Assembly: GCA_959604115.1 (NCBI GenBank)
Contig: CAUHBW010000267.1
Location: 1 to 5,668 of the forward strand
DNA from: an uncultured Bilophila sp.
GTDB lineage: Bacteria; Desulfobacterota; Desulfovibrionia; Desulfovibrionales; Desulfovibrionaceae
Reading direction: 5' to 3'
DNA: 5,668 nt
A model generated the notes under the pieces. That model was not told the origin of the DNA. It did no database searches and was given only the letters and a program-made list of their open reading frames with translations. The position numbers were made by a program, and so were the translations under genes. This document shows, one piece after another, positions 1 through 5,588 of the stretch. The first letter of the stretch is position 1, and each line of letters opens with the position of its first letter.

Positions 1-31
1 CGCTGTCCTGGGCCGGCTAGACGATGGGGAC
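1..31 (-). tRNA. tRNA-Glu, 5' part (cut by window start)
   Basis: Read on the minus strand from base 31, the sequence begins GTCCCCATCGTCTAG and continues through GGCCCAGGAC. This is the 5' acceptor strand, the U8-C9 linker and the complete D arm of bacterial tRNA-Glu, which in E. coli begins GTCCCCTTCGTCTAG. The last visible bases (AGCG) are position 26 and the first bases of the anticodon stem, so the anticodon, variable loop, T arm and 3' end lie outside the window. Glu identity therefore rests on the acceptor and D-arm match and not on the anticodon. The gene has its own promoter just upstream (85-111) and is separated from the ilvD unit by a terminator. Confidence 0.85.
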
Positions 32-84
32 GTCTGTTGTCGCTGCTTTGTTTTTGGTTCGCCACAGCTGCACAGCCAGAACTA

Positions 85-111
85 TTTATAAAAAACACCC
101 TTCGCTGTCAA
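85..111 (-). promoter_or_regulatory. sigma-70 type promoter of the tRNA-Glu gene
   Basis: On the minus strand there is a perfect -35 hexamer TTGACA (106-111) and a -10 hexamer TATAAA (85-90, five of six matches). The spacer is 15 nt, slightly shorter than the usual 16-18. Transcription would start near base 78, giving a 5' leader of about 47 nt before the mature tRNA end at base 31, to be removed by RNase P. The region is strikingly AT-rich compared with its surroundings. The neighbouring T-tract repeats would strengthen it. Confidence 0.7.
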
Positions 112-138
112 CGGAAAAAACGGAAAAAACGGAAAAAA
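112..138 (-). repeat. three tandem 9-bp T-tract repeats, UP-element-like
   Basis: Three exact copies of CGGAAAAAA on the plus strand (112-120, 121-129, 130-138) read TTTTTTCCG on the minus strand. They abut the -35 box of the tRNA promoter directly, so they occupy roughly -40 to -66. AT-rich tracts there are the typical binding site of the RNA polymerase alpha C-terminal domains (UP element), common at stable-RNA promoters. The 9-bp period is close to one helical turn, so the tracts may also bend the DNA. The exact repeats are seen; the UP-element role is inferred. Confidence 0.6.
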
Positions 139-198
139 GTTGTCACTGATTTCTATCTTGTTTGTTTTAATGATAAAAAATCGCAAAAAGAGACTGAA

Positions 199-257
199 AC
201 GGCAAGGGTGACCCACCGGAGCGGTGAAGCCGTGCAAACGAAAAACAAGGCGTTTGC
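199..257. other. two adjacent inverted repeats in a non-coding stretch
   Basis: The first structure pairs ACGGC (199-203) with GCCGT (229-233) and holds an inner hairpin CACCG/CGGTG (214-218, 222-226). The second, directly adjoining, pairs GCAAACG (234-240) with CGTTTGC (251-257) around a 10-nt loop. Neither is followed by a proper U-run on either strand, and no known riboswitch core was recognised. They lie between the ilvD terminator and the tRNA promoter. Bases 141-312 otherwise hold no convincing coding sequence. Confidence 0.3.
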
Positions 258-312
258 GTTGAGGCCCGGGCGGGCATGTTTCGATGGAACCGGAAAGGAA
301 GACCGGGGCATG

Positions 313-340
313 AAAAAAGGCGTGCACGAGGCACGCCTTT
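313..340 (-). terminator. intrinsic terminator of the ilvD operon
   Basis: On the minus strand the stem GGCGTGC / GCACGCC closes a 5-nt loop (CTCGT) and is followed at once by six T residues (313-318). Flanking A-T pairs extend the stem to 10 perfect pairs (316-325 with 331-340). It lies about 120 nt beyond the ilvD stop codon, so the operon mRNA should carry a 3' untranslated tail of that length. On the plus strand the hairpin lacks a T-tract, so it acts in one direction. Confidence 0.85.
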
Positions 341-391
341 CGTAAAGGGCTGGACAGCATTCCCGCAAGCAGCCTTTCGGAGAAGCGGGCG

Positions 392-463
392 GCAAACATA
401 CCTTGTTTGCGGGAAGAGCCGGGGAACGGAACGCCGCGCGTTTCGCTCCCTGGGGCGTTCCGT
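392..463. other. hairpins in the 3' untranslated region of ilvD
   Basis: A 10-bp perfect inverted repeat, ACGGAACGCC (426-435) and GGCGTTCCGT (454-463), encloses an 18-nt loop and overlaps the first base of the ilvD stop codon region. A second repeat, GCAAACA/TGTTTGC (392-398, 404-410), follows on the transcript. Neither has a U-run on the minus strand, so they look like 3' mRNA structures upstream of the true terminator and not terminators themselves. Confidence 0.4.
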
Positions 464-2121
464 CAGATTTTCTTGTATGCGCCGCCGGTGGACGCGGACG
501 TCACCAGCTTGGCGTAGCGGCGCAGGAACGGAGACTTTACGTCCTTTTCCACGGGCACGAAATGCTTGCGGCGTTCCTCAATTTCCGCTTCGGGAACCAT
601 CAGCTCCAACTTGCGGTTGGGGATGTCGATGTGGATGGTGTCGCCGTCCCGCACGAGGCCGATGAGGCCGCCGTCGGCCGCTTCGGGAGACACGTGCCCA
701 ATGGCCGCGCCGCGGCTGCCGCCGCTGAACCGGCCGTCGGTGATCAGCGCCACGTCCGCGCCGAGGCCCATGCCCACGATGGCGGAGGTGGGCGTCAGCA
801 TTTCGCGCATGCCCGGACCGCCGCGGGGGCCTTCATAGCGGATGACCACCACGTCGCCCTTCTTGATCTTGCCGCCGAGGATGGCTTCCACACCTTCCTC
901 TTCACTGTTGAACACCCGGGCGGTCACGTCGCGGACCATCATTTCGGGGGCCACGGCGGACTGCTTCACCACAGCGCCCTCGGGGGCGAGGTTGCCGCGC
1001 AGGATGGCGATGCCGCCTTCCTTGTTATAGGGGCGGTCGGCGCGGATGACGTCGGGATCGAGGATGCGCGCCTTGAGATCCTTCAGGTTCTCGGCCACGG
1101 TCCTGCCGGTGACGGTGAGGGCTTCGCCGTGCACGAGGCCCTTTTCCAGCAGGGCGGCCATGACCGCCGGGATGCCGCCGGCGCGGTGCAGGTCTTCGAT
1201 GTGCTGCGTTCCGGCGGGGGAGAGCTTGCAGATGTTGGGCGTCTTGCGGCTGATCTCGTCGAAGATGTCCAGCGACAGGTGCAGATCGGCCTCGCCGAAC
1301 ACGGCGGGCAGGTGCAGGGTGGTGTTGGTGGAGCCGCCGAGGGCCATGTCGGCCGCCACGGCGTTGTGGACGGACTGGGCGGTCACGATGTCGCGGGGGC
1401 GGATGTTCTTTTCGAGCAGTTCCATGACCTGCATGCCCGCCTGCTTGGCGAGGCGGATGCGGGCGGCGGACACGGCGGGAGTGGTGCCGTTGCCGGGCAG
1501 GGCTACGCCCATCGCTTCGCAGAGGCAGTTCATGGTGTTGGCGGTGTACATGCCGGAGCAGGAACCGCAGCCGGGACAGGCGTTTTCGGTCAGATCCTCA
1601 AGCTCGTCCTCGGTCATGGTGCCGTTGCGGACCGCGCCCACGCCCTCGAAGACGCTGATGAGGTCGGTGTTGTTCCGGCCCGCCAGCATGGGGCCGCCGC
1701 TCATGATGATGGAGGGCAGGTTCAGGCGCATCATGGCCATGAGCATGCCGGGCACGATCTTGTCGCAGTTGGGAATGAACACCAGCGCGTCGAACGGGTG
1801 GGCGGTCGCCATGATTTCGATGGAGTCGGTGATGACTTCGCGCGAGGTCAGCGAGAAACGCATGCCCTCGTGGTTCATGGCGAGGCCGTCGCATACGGCG
1901 ATGGCCGGAAATTCCATGGGCGTGCCGCCGGCCATGCGGATGCCCGCCTTGACCGCTTCGGCGATTTTGCCGAGGTGCAGATGCCCCGGAACCACTTCGT
2001 TGGCGGCGTTCACCACGCCGATGAGCGGGCGCCTGAGCTCTTCGCGGGTCAGGCCGAGCGCATAGAGGAGGGAACGGTGGGGGGCTTTTTCGAGGCCGTG
2101 GGTCATTTTTTCGCTGCGCAT
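463..2121 (-). CDS. ilvD: dihydroxy-acid dehydratase
   Basis: This enzyme removes water from 2,3-dihydroxy-isovalerate and 2,3-dihydroxy-3-methylvalerate to give the 2-keto acids for valine, isoleucine, leucine and pantothenate synthesis in the cytoplasm. The 552-aa product is full length for the IlvD/Edd family. Family motifs in order: the CDG and NHEGM segment near residues 77-87; NCDK at 118-121, with a cluster cysteine C119 and a lysine K121 equivalent to the metal-binding carbamylated lysine; CPGCGSCSGM from 182 with further cluster cysteines; and DGRFSGG near the C-terminus, whose Ser466 matches the proposed catalytic base. The residue equivalent to the third [2Fe-2S] cysteine of plant and mycobacterial enzymes is Gly46 (in VPGHLHL), as in E. 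coli IlvD, pointing to the oxygen-labile [4Fe-4S] type. ATG at 2121 is chosen because AAGGA lies 8 nt upstream; a TTG 18 bases further upstream would overlap that site. It is the last gene of the operon. Confidence 0.97.
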   Translation of the reverse strand: MRSEKMTHGLEKAPHRSLLYALGLTREELRRPLIGVVNAANEVVPGHLHLGKIAEAVKAGIRMAGGTPMEFPAIAVCDGLAMNHEGMRFSLTSREVITDSIEIMATAHPFDALVFIPNCDKIVPGMLMAMMRLNLPSIIMSGGPMLAGRNNTDLISVFEGVGAVRNGTMTEDELEDLTENACPGCGSCSGMYTANTMNCLCEAMGVALPGNGTTPAVSAARIRLAKQAGMQVMELLEKNIRPRDIVTAQSVHNAVAADMALGGSTNTTLHLPAVFGEADLHLSLDIFDEISRKTPNICKLSPAGTQHIEDLHRAGGIPAVMAALLEKGLVHGEALTVTGRTVAENLKDLKARILDPDVIRADRPYNKEGGIAILRGNLAPEGAVVKQSAVAPEMMVRDVTARVFNSEEEGVEAILGGKIKKGDVVVIRYEGPRGGPGMREMLTPTSAIVGMGLGADVALITDGRFSGGSRGAAIGHVSPEAADGGLIGLVRDGDTIHIDIPNRKLELMVPEAEIEERRKHFVPVEKDVKSPFLRRYAKLVTSASTGGAYKKI

Positions 2122-2149
2122 TGTCTGTGTCCTTGTCAAAAGTCGCTAT

Positions 2150-2173
2150 ACGGGCCGCCCGACGGCGGCCCGT
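2150..2173 (-). other. 10-bp perfect hairpin ahead of ilvD
   Basis: The arms ACGGGCCGCC (2150-2159) and GGCGGCCCGT (2164-2173) pair perfectly around a 4-nt loop in the 67-nt gap between the 200-aa gene and ilvD. The minus-strand continuation is ATAGCGACTTTTGAC, with only four T residues and those 8 nt from the stem, so it is not a standard terminator. It could be a weak terminator, an mRNA-processing or stability element that sets ilvD level relative to the upstream genes, or a leader structure. No leader peptide rich in branched-chain residues was found here. Confidence 0.55.
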
Positions 2174-2188
2174 CCCGAAACGAGGCGG

Positions 2189-2791
2189 CTAGTCGCCGTA
2201 CTCGTCCTCAAAGGTTTGTTTGGTCATGCCGAAGTGTTCGGGGAATTCCTCTTCCGGCAGCCTGTCGATGGCCCCTGAAAGGAGGAACAGGACGCCGTGC
2301 GCCTGCATGAGATACTCGTCCAGCGGATCGAGGAGCTTCTTCGTTTTCCGCAGCACCTCCAGATCGTCCAGCCGTTCCACGGGCTGCGCGCCCTCGCCGG
2401 TGATGGCCCCGATGCCGACCATGCCCCGCCACGCCTCGGACCCGCTGTCCACGCAGACCTTGTCGGGGAGCCGCGTCCACGCGCCGGTCAGCGGGTTGCG
2501 GACGGAGGGCGTGTAGGGATCGCCCTGCGACGAGCCGCCCTGATCGTAAAGGGTGTCGTAATACTCCCGCCTCGCTTCGTAGTCGAACATCCGCGTCTTG
2601 TCGAAGACGAAGGTGTACTGGCAGGCCACCATTTCCGGCAGGGTCCGCAGGTTGGTGAATCCGCAGTCGCCGTATTCCTCAAGCCGAAAGAGCGAGAAGA
2701 TCATGTTCCGTTTTTCGGAAACGGGCATGTCGGAATGGGATACGGCCCGTACGGCCTCTTCGATATAGTCTTCAATGACGTGCATGGACAT
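2189..2791 (-). CDS. conserved-looking protein of unknown function, 200 aa
   Basis: I do not recognise the family. The product is a soluble-looking acidic protein with no signal peptide and no membrane segment. The N-terminal third (about residues 1-40) looks helical and amphipathic. Residues 55-82 are rich in Tyr, Phe, Asp and Arg. Residues 84-110 (GGSSQGDPYTPS onward) look loop-like, and the C-terminal part is again charged, ending in an acidic tail (EDEYGD). Cysteines at 43, 57 and 113 form no recognised metal motif. The start at 2791 is supported by GGAG 6 nt upstream; a second ATG two codons on is possible. It lies 30 nt after the 272-aa gene and 67 nt before ilvD on the same strand, so co-transcription is likely. 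A link to amino-acid synthesis is only by position. Confidence 0.85.
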   Translation of the reverse strand: MSMHVIEDYIEEAVRAVSHSDMPVSEKRNMIFSLFRLEEYGDCGFTNLRTLPEMVACQYTFVFDKTRMFDYEARREYYDTLYDQGGSSQGDPYTPSVRNPLTGAWTRLPDKVCVDSGSEAWRGMVGIGAITGEGAQPVERLDDLEVLRKTKKLLDPLDEYLMQAHGVLFLLSGAIDRLPEEEFPEHFGMTKQTFEDEYGD

Positions 2792-2821
2792 GGCGGACTC
2801 CGAAGCCTGCGGCTGGGAAGA

Positions 2822-3640
2822 TCAGTCGATGATGCGGCCCTGCAGCCAGATGATCGCGTCGATTTCGTCTCCGGCCTTGGGGACGATCTTGCAGACGCGT
2901 TCGGGGGCGTAGAGCGGGAAGCGGAGCGGGCTCGGCGTGTTGAGGCCGAACTCCACGATCAGCATATAGATTTTCTCTTCCCCGAACTGCATTTCCTCCA
3001 CGGAGGTGACGGGGACGCGGACCTGATATTCACAGGCGACCTCTCCGGGGACGAGGATGCGGGCGCCCTTGAGGTCCACGGTGAGCTGCGGAGCATCGAG
3101 GCGGGTCTTGCCGGGATTGTGGGCCAGCCATTCGGCGATGAAACGTTCGTATTCCGGCCCTTCGGTGATGCTCATTTCGTCGAGGAGCGCGCGGCGCAGG
3201 CCGTAGGCGAGCCCGGCGACGAGGAAGGTGTGGCGCACGCCGGGAGTGAGGTCTTCACTGTCGCGGAACAGGAAGGGGGAGTAGAACCACACCGGGTTGG
3301 CTCCCTCGTTGCAGCGGGCGGAAACTTCGCCTTCCGTCCCGTTTTTCCAGAAAGCGACTTCCTCCACGGTCATGTCGTTGGCCGCGCCCTCCAACAGGGG
3401 ATAGGCTGAAACGGGACGGAGCTTGTCGTCCGCCTTTCCATGAATCGTAACGCCCGCGCGAAAGGCTGTTTCCACCGGCCAGGCCAGGACCATGGTTTCC
3501 GCCTTGGAGTCCTTGCGCTGCCAACAATCACGGGTCTTCCCCTCCTCCATCACCTGCATGACGATGGCGGGAATTTCCTTCTCGGGATCGTTCAAAAAGG
3601 TCAGCCAGGTTTTGCCAAGTCCTTCAAAATGGTTGCTCAT
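2822..3640 (-). CDS. protein of unknown function, 272 aa, first gene of the ilvD operon
   Basis: I do not recognise the family. The protein appears cytoplasmic, with no signal peptide. Visible features are an aromatic stretch VWFYSPFLF (about 117-125), a moderately hydrophobic helix-like segment at 138-152, a beta-rich C-terminal half (about 185-235), and an ending in which PLYAP (242-246) is followed by GDEIDAIIWLQGRI (258-270). Four scattered cysteines (39, 110, 203, 250) show no metal-site spacing. The start ATG at 3640 is chosen because an AGGA site lies about 8 nt upstream. The frame stays open to 3922, but that extension would cover the promoter and the divergent fumarase start, has a different composition, and is rejected. 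It leads the operon, 30 nt before the 200-aa gene. No function is claimed. Confidence 0.85.
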   Translation of the reverse strand: MSNHFEGLGKTWLTFLNDPEKEIPAIVMQVMEEGKTRDCWQRKDSKAETMVLAWPVETAFRAGVTIHGKADDKLRPVSAYPLLEGAANDMTVEEVAFWKNGTEGEVSARCNEGANPVWFYSPFLFRDSEDLTPGVRHTFLVAGLAYGLRRALLDEMSITEGPEYERFIAEWLAHNPGKTRLDAPQLTVDLKGARILVPGEVACEYQVRVPVTSVEEMQFGEEKIYMLIVEFGLNTPSPLRFPLYAPERVCKIVPKAGDEIDAIIWLQGRIID

Positions 3641-3670
3641 TGGGCCTATCCTGATGGTTATGGTTGCTGT

Positions 3671-3695
3671 CGACGCCGTCTCGGGCGTCGTTTTT
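3671..3695 (+). other. hairpin in the operon leader, terminator-like on the opposite strand
   Basis: CGACGCC (3671-3677) and GGCGTCG (3684-3690) pair around a 6-nt loop. On the plus strand the stem is followed at once by TTTTTGTTT, the form of an intrinsic terminator facing right, although no plus-strand gene ends there. On the minus strand it lies in the 5' leader of the 272-aa gene, about 30 nt before its start codon and preceded by an A-run. It may block antisense transcription leftwards-to-rightwards out of the operon, or simply be a leader stem-loop that protects the mRNA. Confidence 0.45.
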
Positions 3696-3709
3696 GTTTC
3701 AAGCGCGGA

Positions 3710-3738
3710 ATCATACCCGTTTCGCCGACGTCCGGCAA
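3710..3738 (-). promoter_or_regulatory. promoter of the three-gene ilvD operon
   Basis: On the minus strand a -35 hexamer TTGCCG (3733-3738, four of six matches) and a -10 hexamer TATGAT (3710-3715, five of six) are separated by exactly 17 nt. Transcription would begin near 3703, leaving a leader of about 63 nt that contains the 3671-3690 hairpin. The spacing, the position and the same-strand gene order downstream all fit a housekeeping-sigma promoter for the operon. Confidence 0.6.
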
Positions 3739-3764
3739 GATGGGGAAACGGCGTCCCCAAGGCG

Positions 3765-3776
3765 GAAAACGTTTTC
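3765..3776. promoter_or_regulatory. 12-bp perfect palindrome, candidate operator
   Basis: GAAAACGTTTTC is perfectly self-complementary and lies in the divergent region, about 65 bp upstream of the predicted start of the ilvD operon and about 130 bp upstream of the fumarase start codon. A central CG flanked by A and T tracts resembles operators of the LacI/PurR family (PurR sites contain AAACGTTT). The palindrome is seen; the regulator is unknown, and none is encoded in this window. Confidence 0.4.
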
Positions 3777-3907
3777 ACTTGAAGGAGCTTGTGCGTCGCC
3801 TTTCCGCGTGATACGTGTGAGTTCTCTGGGAAAGGCCCGCGCCTTCCCGGGTGAGCGTCAGGGGTTGGATCGTCTCTGTTACGTCTTTCTGTTTTGAGGA
3901 TAGTGCC

Positions 3908-4753
3908 GTGCGCGAAATACATGTTTCAGCCATAACGGATACCGTCGCGGAACTGGCCGTCGCCGCCTGTTGCCGTCTGCCGGACGTGATGTACCGGGCC
4001 ATCGAGGCGTCTGTGGAGCGGGAGGCGTCGCCCTCCGGCAAGGATGTGCTGCGTCAAATCTTGCTGAACGCGGACATCGCCGCGTCGGAAAGCACGCCCA
4101 TCTGTCAGGATACCGGCCTTGCCGTGGTTTTCGCCGAAGTCGGTCAGGACGTGCATGTCGTGGGAGGTTCCTTTGAGGAAGCCGTGCATGCCGGGGTCGC
4201 CAAAGGGTATACGGAAGGCTACCTGAGGAAATCGTCGGTGGCGGAACCGCTGTTCGAGCGCAAGAACACGGGGGACAACACGCCCGCCGTGCTGCATGTC
4301 CGGCTGGTTCCCGGCGATCGCATCCGCCTGAAGCTGGCCCCCAAGGGCGCGGGCAGCGAGAACAAGAGCGCCCTCAAGATGCTCGTCCCGGCCGACGGCA
4401 TTGCCGGCGTGAAGAAATTTGTGGTGGACACCGTGCGGGCCGCCGGATCGAGCCCCTGTCCTCCGATGGTGGTGGGCGTGGGCATCGGCGGCAATCTTGA
4501 GCTGGCGGGGCTGTGCGCCAAGCGCGCGGCCATGCGCGACGTGGACACCCGCAACGCCGACCCCCGCTATGCGGCTCTGGAAGAAGAGCTGTGCGGCCTA
4601 CTGAACGATCTCGGGACGGGACCGCAGGGGCTCGGCGGGACGGTGACCGCCTTCAAGGTGAACGTGGAGTTCTGCGCCACGCACATCGCGAGCCTTCCCG
4701 TGGCGGTGAACATCAACTGCCACGCAGCCCGGCACGCGGAAGCGGAGCTGTAG
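3908..4753 (+). CDS. fumA: class I fumarate hydratase (or L-tartrate dehydratase), alpha subunit
   Basis: With the beta subunit this makes an oxygen-sensitive [4Fe-4S] hydro-lyase interconverting fumarate and L-malate, in the cytoplasm. The 281-aa product has the length of separate alpha subunits. The likely cluster cysteines are C66 in PICQDTG, C184 in SSPCPPMVVGVGIGG and C271 in NINCHAARH. D68, R107 and H259 fall at the spacing of the acid, arginine and histidine substrate residues described for the Leishmania class I fumarase. Other family segments are NTGDNTPA (120-127) and PKGAGSENKS (145-154). Start choice: GTG at 3908 has GAGGA 7 nt upstream and gives the typical N-terminus MREIHVSAIT; an upstream GTG at 3851 in the same frame is rejected. 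Fumarate versus tartrate cannot be settled from sequence alone; without tartrate genes nearby, fumarase is preferred. The symbol follows the alpha-subunit convention and does not mean the E. coli fused FumA. Confidence 0.95.
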   Translation: MREIHVSAITDTVAELAVAACCRLPDVMYRAIEASVEREASPSGKDVLRQILLNADIAASESTPICQDTGLAVVFAEVGQDVHVVGGSFEEAVHAGVAKGYTEGYLRKSSVAEPLFERKNTGDNTPAVLHVRLVPGDRIRLKLAPKGAGSENKSALKMLVPADGIAGVKKFVVDTVRAAGSSPCPPMVVGVGIGGNLELAGLCAKRAAMRDVDTRNADPRYAALEEELCGLLNDLGTGPQGLGGTVTAFKVNVEFCATHIASLPVAVNINCHAARHAEAEL

Positions 4754-4796
4754 GAGCCTGTCCTCCGTACTCCTGCGGAACATTTCAGGAATCGGC

Positions 4797-4855
4797 GCGG
4801 GAGCCGTTCCCGCCCGGCCCCGGACCATTGCGGGGAAACACGCGCTGGGAAGCGC
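4797..4855 (+). other. two hairpins in the fumarase intersubunit spacer
   Basis: The 117-nt gap between the subunit genes holds GCGGGA/TCCCGC (4797-4802, 4808-4813) and GCGCT/AGCGC (4842-4846, 4851-4855). The second closes a GGGA loop, which fits the stable GNRA pattern, and ends 3 nt before the ribosome-binding site of the beta gene. No T-tract follows either stem, so transcription should continue. They may influence mRNA processing or access to the beta-subunit start. Confidence 0.4.
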
Positions 4856-4858
4856 TTC

Positions 4859-4865
4859 GGGAGAG
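4859..4865 (+). promoter_or_regulatory. ribosome-binding site of the beta subunit gene
   Basis: GGGAGAG ends 5 nt before the GTG start at 4871. It decides that GTG start, since no ATG lies nearby in this frame, and it shows that the beta subunit is translated independently and not by coupling to the distant alpha stop codon. Confidence 0.65.
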
Positions 4866-4870
4866 TTGCA

Positions 4871-5428
4871 GTGTCTGAGCCCATTCGTTTGACGACGCCC
4901 CTGACTCAGGAAAAGGTGCGTTCGCTGCATATCGGTGACAGGGTTCTCATCACGGGAACCATCTACGCGGCCCGCGACGCCGCGCACAAGCGCATGGTGG
5001 AAACGCTGGACAGGGGCGACCCCCTGCCCGTGGATCTGCGGGATCAGATTGTCTATTACGTCGGCCCGTCTCCGGCCAAGCCGGGGCAGGCCATCGGTTC
5101 CGCCGGGCCGACCACGGCGGGGCGGATGGACGCCTACGCGCCCCGGCTGATGGAGCAGGGGCTGACCGGCATGATCGGCAAGGGCAATCGTTCGCAGGCG
5201 GTCAAGGACGCGATGCGGCGTTGCGGGACGATCTATTTCGCGGCGACCGGCGGGGCCGGCGCGCTGCTGTCCCGGTGCATCCGCAGCTATACGGTGCTGG
5301 CCTACGCCGAGCTGGGACCGGAGGCGCTGGCCGCGATGGACGTGGTGGATTTCCCCGTCATCGTGGTGGGCGACGCCGAGGGCGGCGACTATTATATTGA
5401 GGGGCCGAAGCCGTACGCGAAGGCGTAG
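4871..5428 (+). CDS. fumB: class I fumarate hydratase (or L-tartrate dehydratase), beta subunit
   Basis: The 185-aa product matches the C-terminal domain of class I fumarases as a separate subunit. It completes the active site formed with the alpha subunit, supplying substrate-binding residues but no cluster cysteines. Visible family segments are IGDRVLITGTIYAARDAAHKR (about 21-41), GPTTAGRMDAYAP (79-91), MIGKGN (101-106), and DVVDFPVIVVGDAEGGDYY near the C-terminus. R35, T81, R85 and K104 keep almost the same spacing as R421, T467, R471 and K491 of the Leishmania enzyme, where the threonine is the proposed catalytic base, so the site looks intact. The GTG start at 4871 follows a good ribosome-binding site. 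The gene lies 117 nt after the alpha subunit on the same strand, with a shared terminator at 5550. The symbol follows the beta-subunit convention and does not mean E. coli FumB. Confidence 0.95.
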   Translation: MSEPIRLTTPLTQEKVRSLHIGDRVLITGTIYAARDAAHKRMVETLDRGDPLPVDLRDQIVYYVGPSPAKPGQAIGSAGPTTAGRMDAYAPRLMEQGLTGMIGKGNRSQAVKDAMRRCGTIYFAATGGAGALLSRCIRSYTVLAYAELGPEALAAMDVVDFPVIVVGDAEGGDYYIEGPKPYAKA

Positions 5429-5452
5429 TGGCTGGGCGTATCGGAAAGACAT

Positions 5453-5492
5453 GCCTCCGGCGGCCGGGGGGAATGATTCCCCCCGGACCCCC
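5453..5492 (+). repeat. GC-rich palindromic intergenic element, REP-like
   Basis: The element starts GCCTCCGGCGGCC and contains a perfect 10-bp inverted repeat, CCGGGGGGAA (5464-5473) and TTCCCCCCGG (5477-5486), around a TGA loop, followed by ACCCCC. No T-tract follows, so it is not a standard terminator. From memory, intergenic elements with this layout (GCCTCCGGCGGCC, then a G-run/C-run stem, then GGACCCCC) recur in Desulfovibrio genomes; only one copy is visible here, so its repeated nature cannot be shown from this window. Confidence 0.5.
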
Positions 5493-5549
5493 TCGACAAG
5501 GGAGACGCGACGTTTCCGGCTGTCGAACGATGGCCTTTCCGGTATCGGG

Positions 5550-5588
5550 AAGAGGGACTTTCTTGGGAGAGTCCCTCTTTTGTTTTTA
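5550..5588 (+). terminator. intrinsic terminator of the fumarase operon
   Basis: The arms AAGAGGGACT (5550-5559) and AGTCCCTCTT (5570-5579) form a perfect 10-bp stem with a 10-nt loop, followed by TTGTTTTTAT. This is a strong plus-strand rho-independent terminator about 120 nt after the beta-subunit stop codon. The remaining bases to the window end show no supportable gene. Confidence 0.88.

Noticed and set aside
37..345. 102-aa plus-strand frame rich in lysine
   Set aside because: It runs across the tRNA promoter, the A-tract repeats and the ilvD terminator, and has no ribosome-binding site.
403..2310. 635-aa open frame on the plus strand opposite ilvD
   Set aside because: It is antisense to an unmistakable ilvD, very rich in His, Gly and Ala, has no recognisable domain, and arises from the GC-rich codon use of ilvD.
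2297..3409. 370-aa open frame on the plus strand
   Set aside because: It lies antisense to the two unknown minus-strand genes, which have ribosome-binding sites, operon spacing and normal composition; this frame has none of these.
3789..3816. Possible fumarase promoter (TTGTGC with a downstream GATACG-like box)
   Set aside because: Both hexamers are weak and the spacing is poor; no convincing plus-strand promoter was found, so none is annotated.
3851..3907. 19-residue N-terminal extension of the fumarase alpha subunit from an upstream GTG
   Set aside because: The GTG at 3908 has a properly spaced GAGGA and gives the standard family N-terminus.
3641..3922. N-terminal extension of the 272-aa protein
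   Set aside because: It would overlap the divergent fumarase start and cover the operon promoter; the extra residues have unlike composition and the internal ATG has a good ribosome-binding site.
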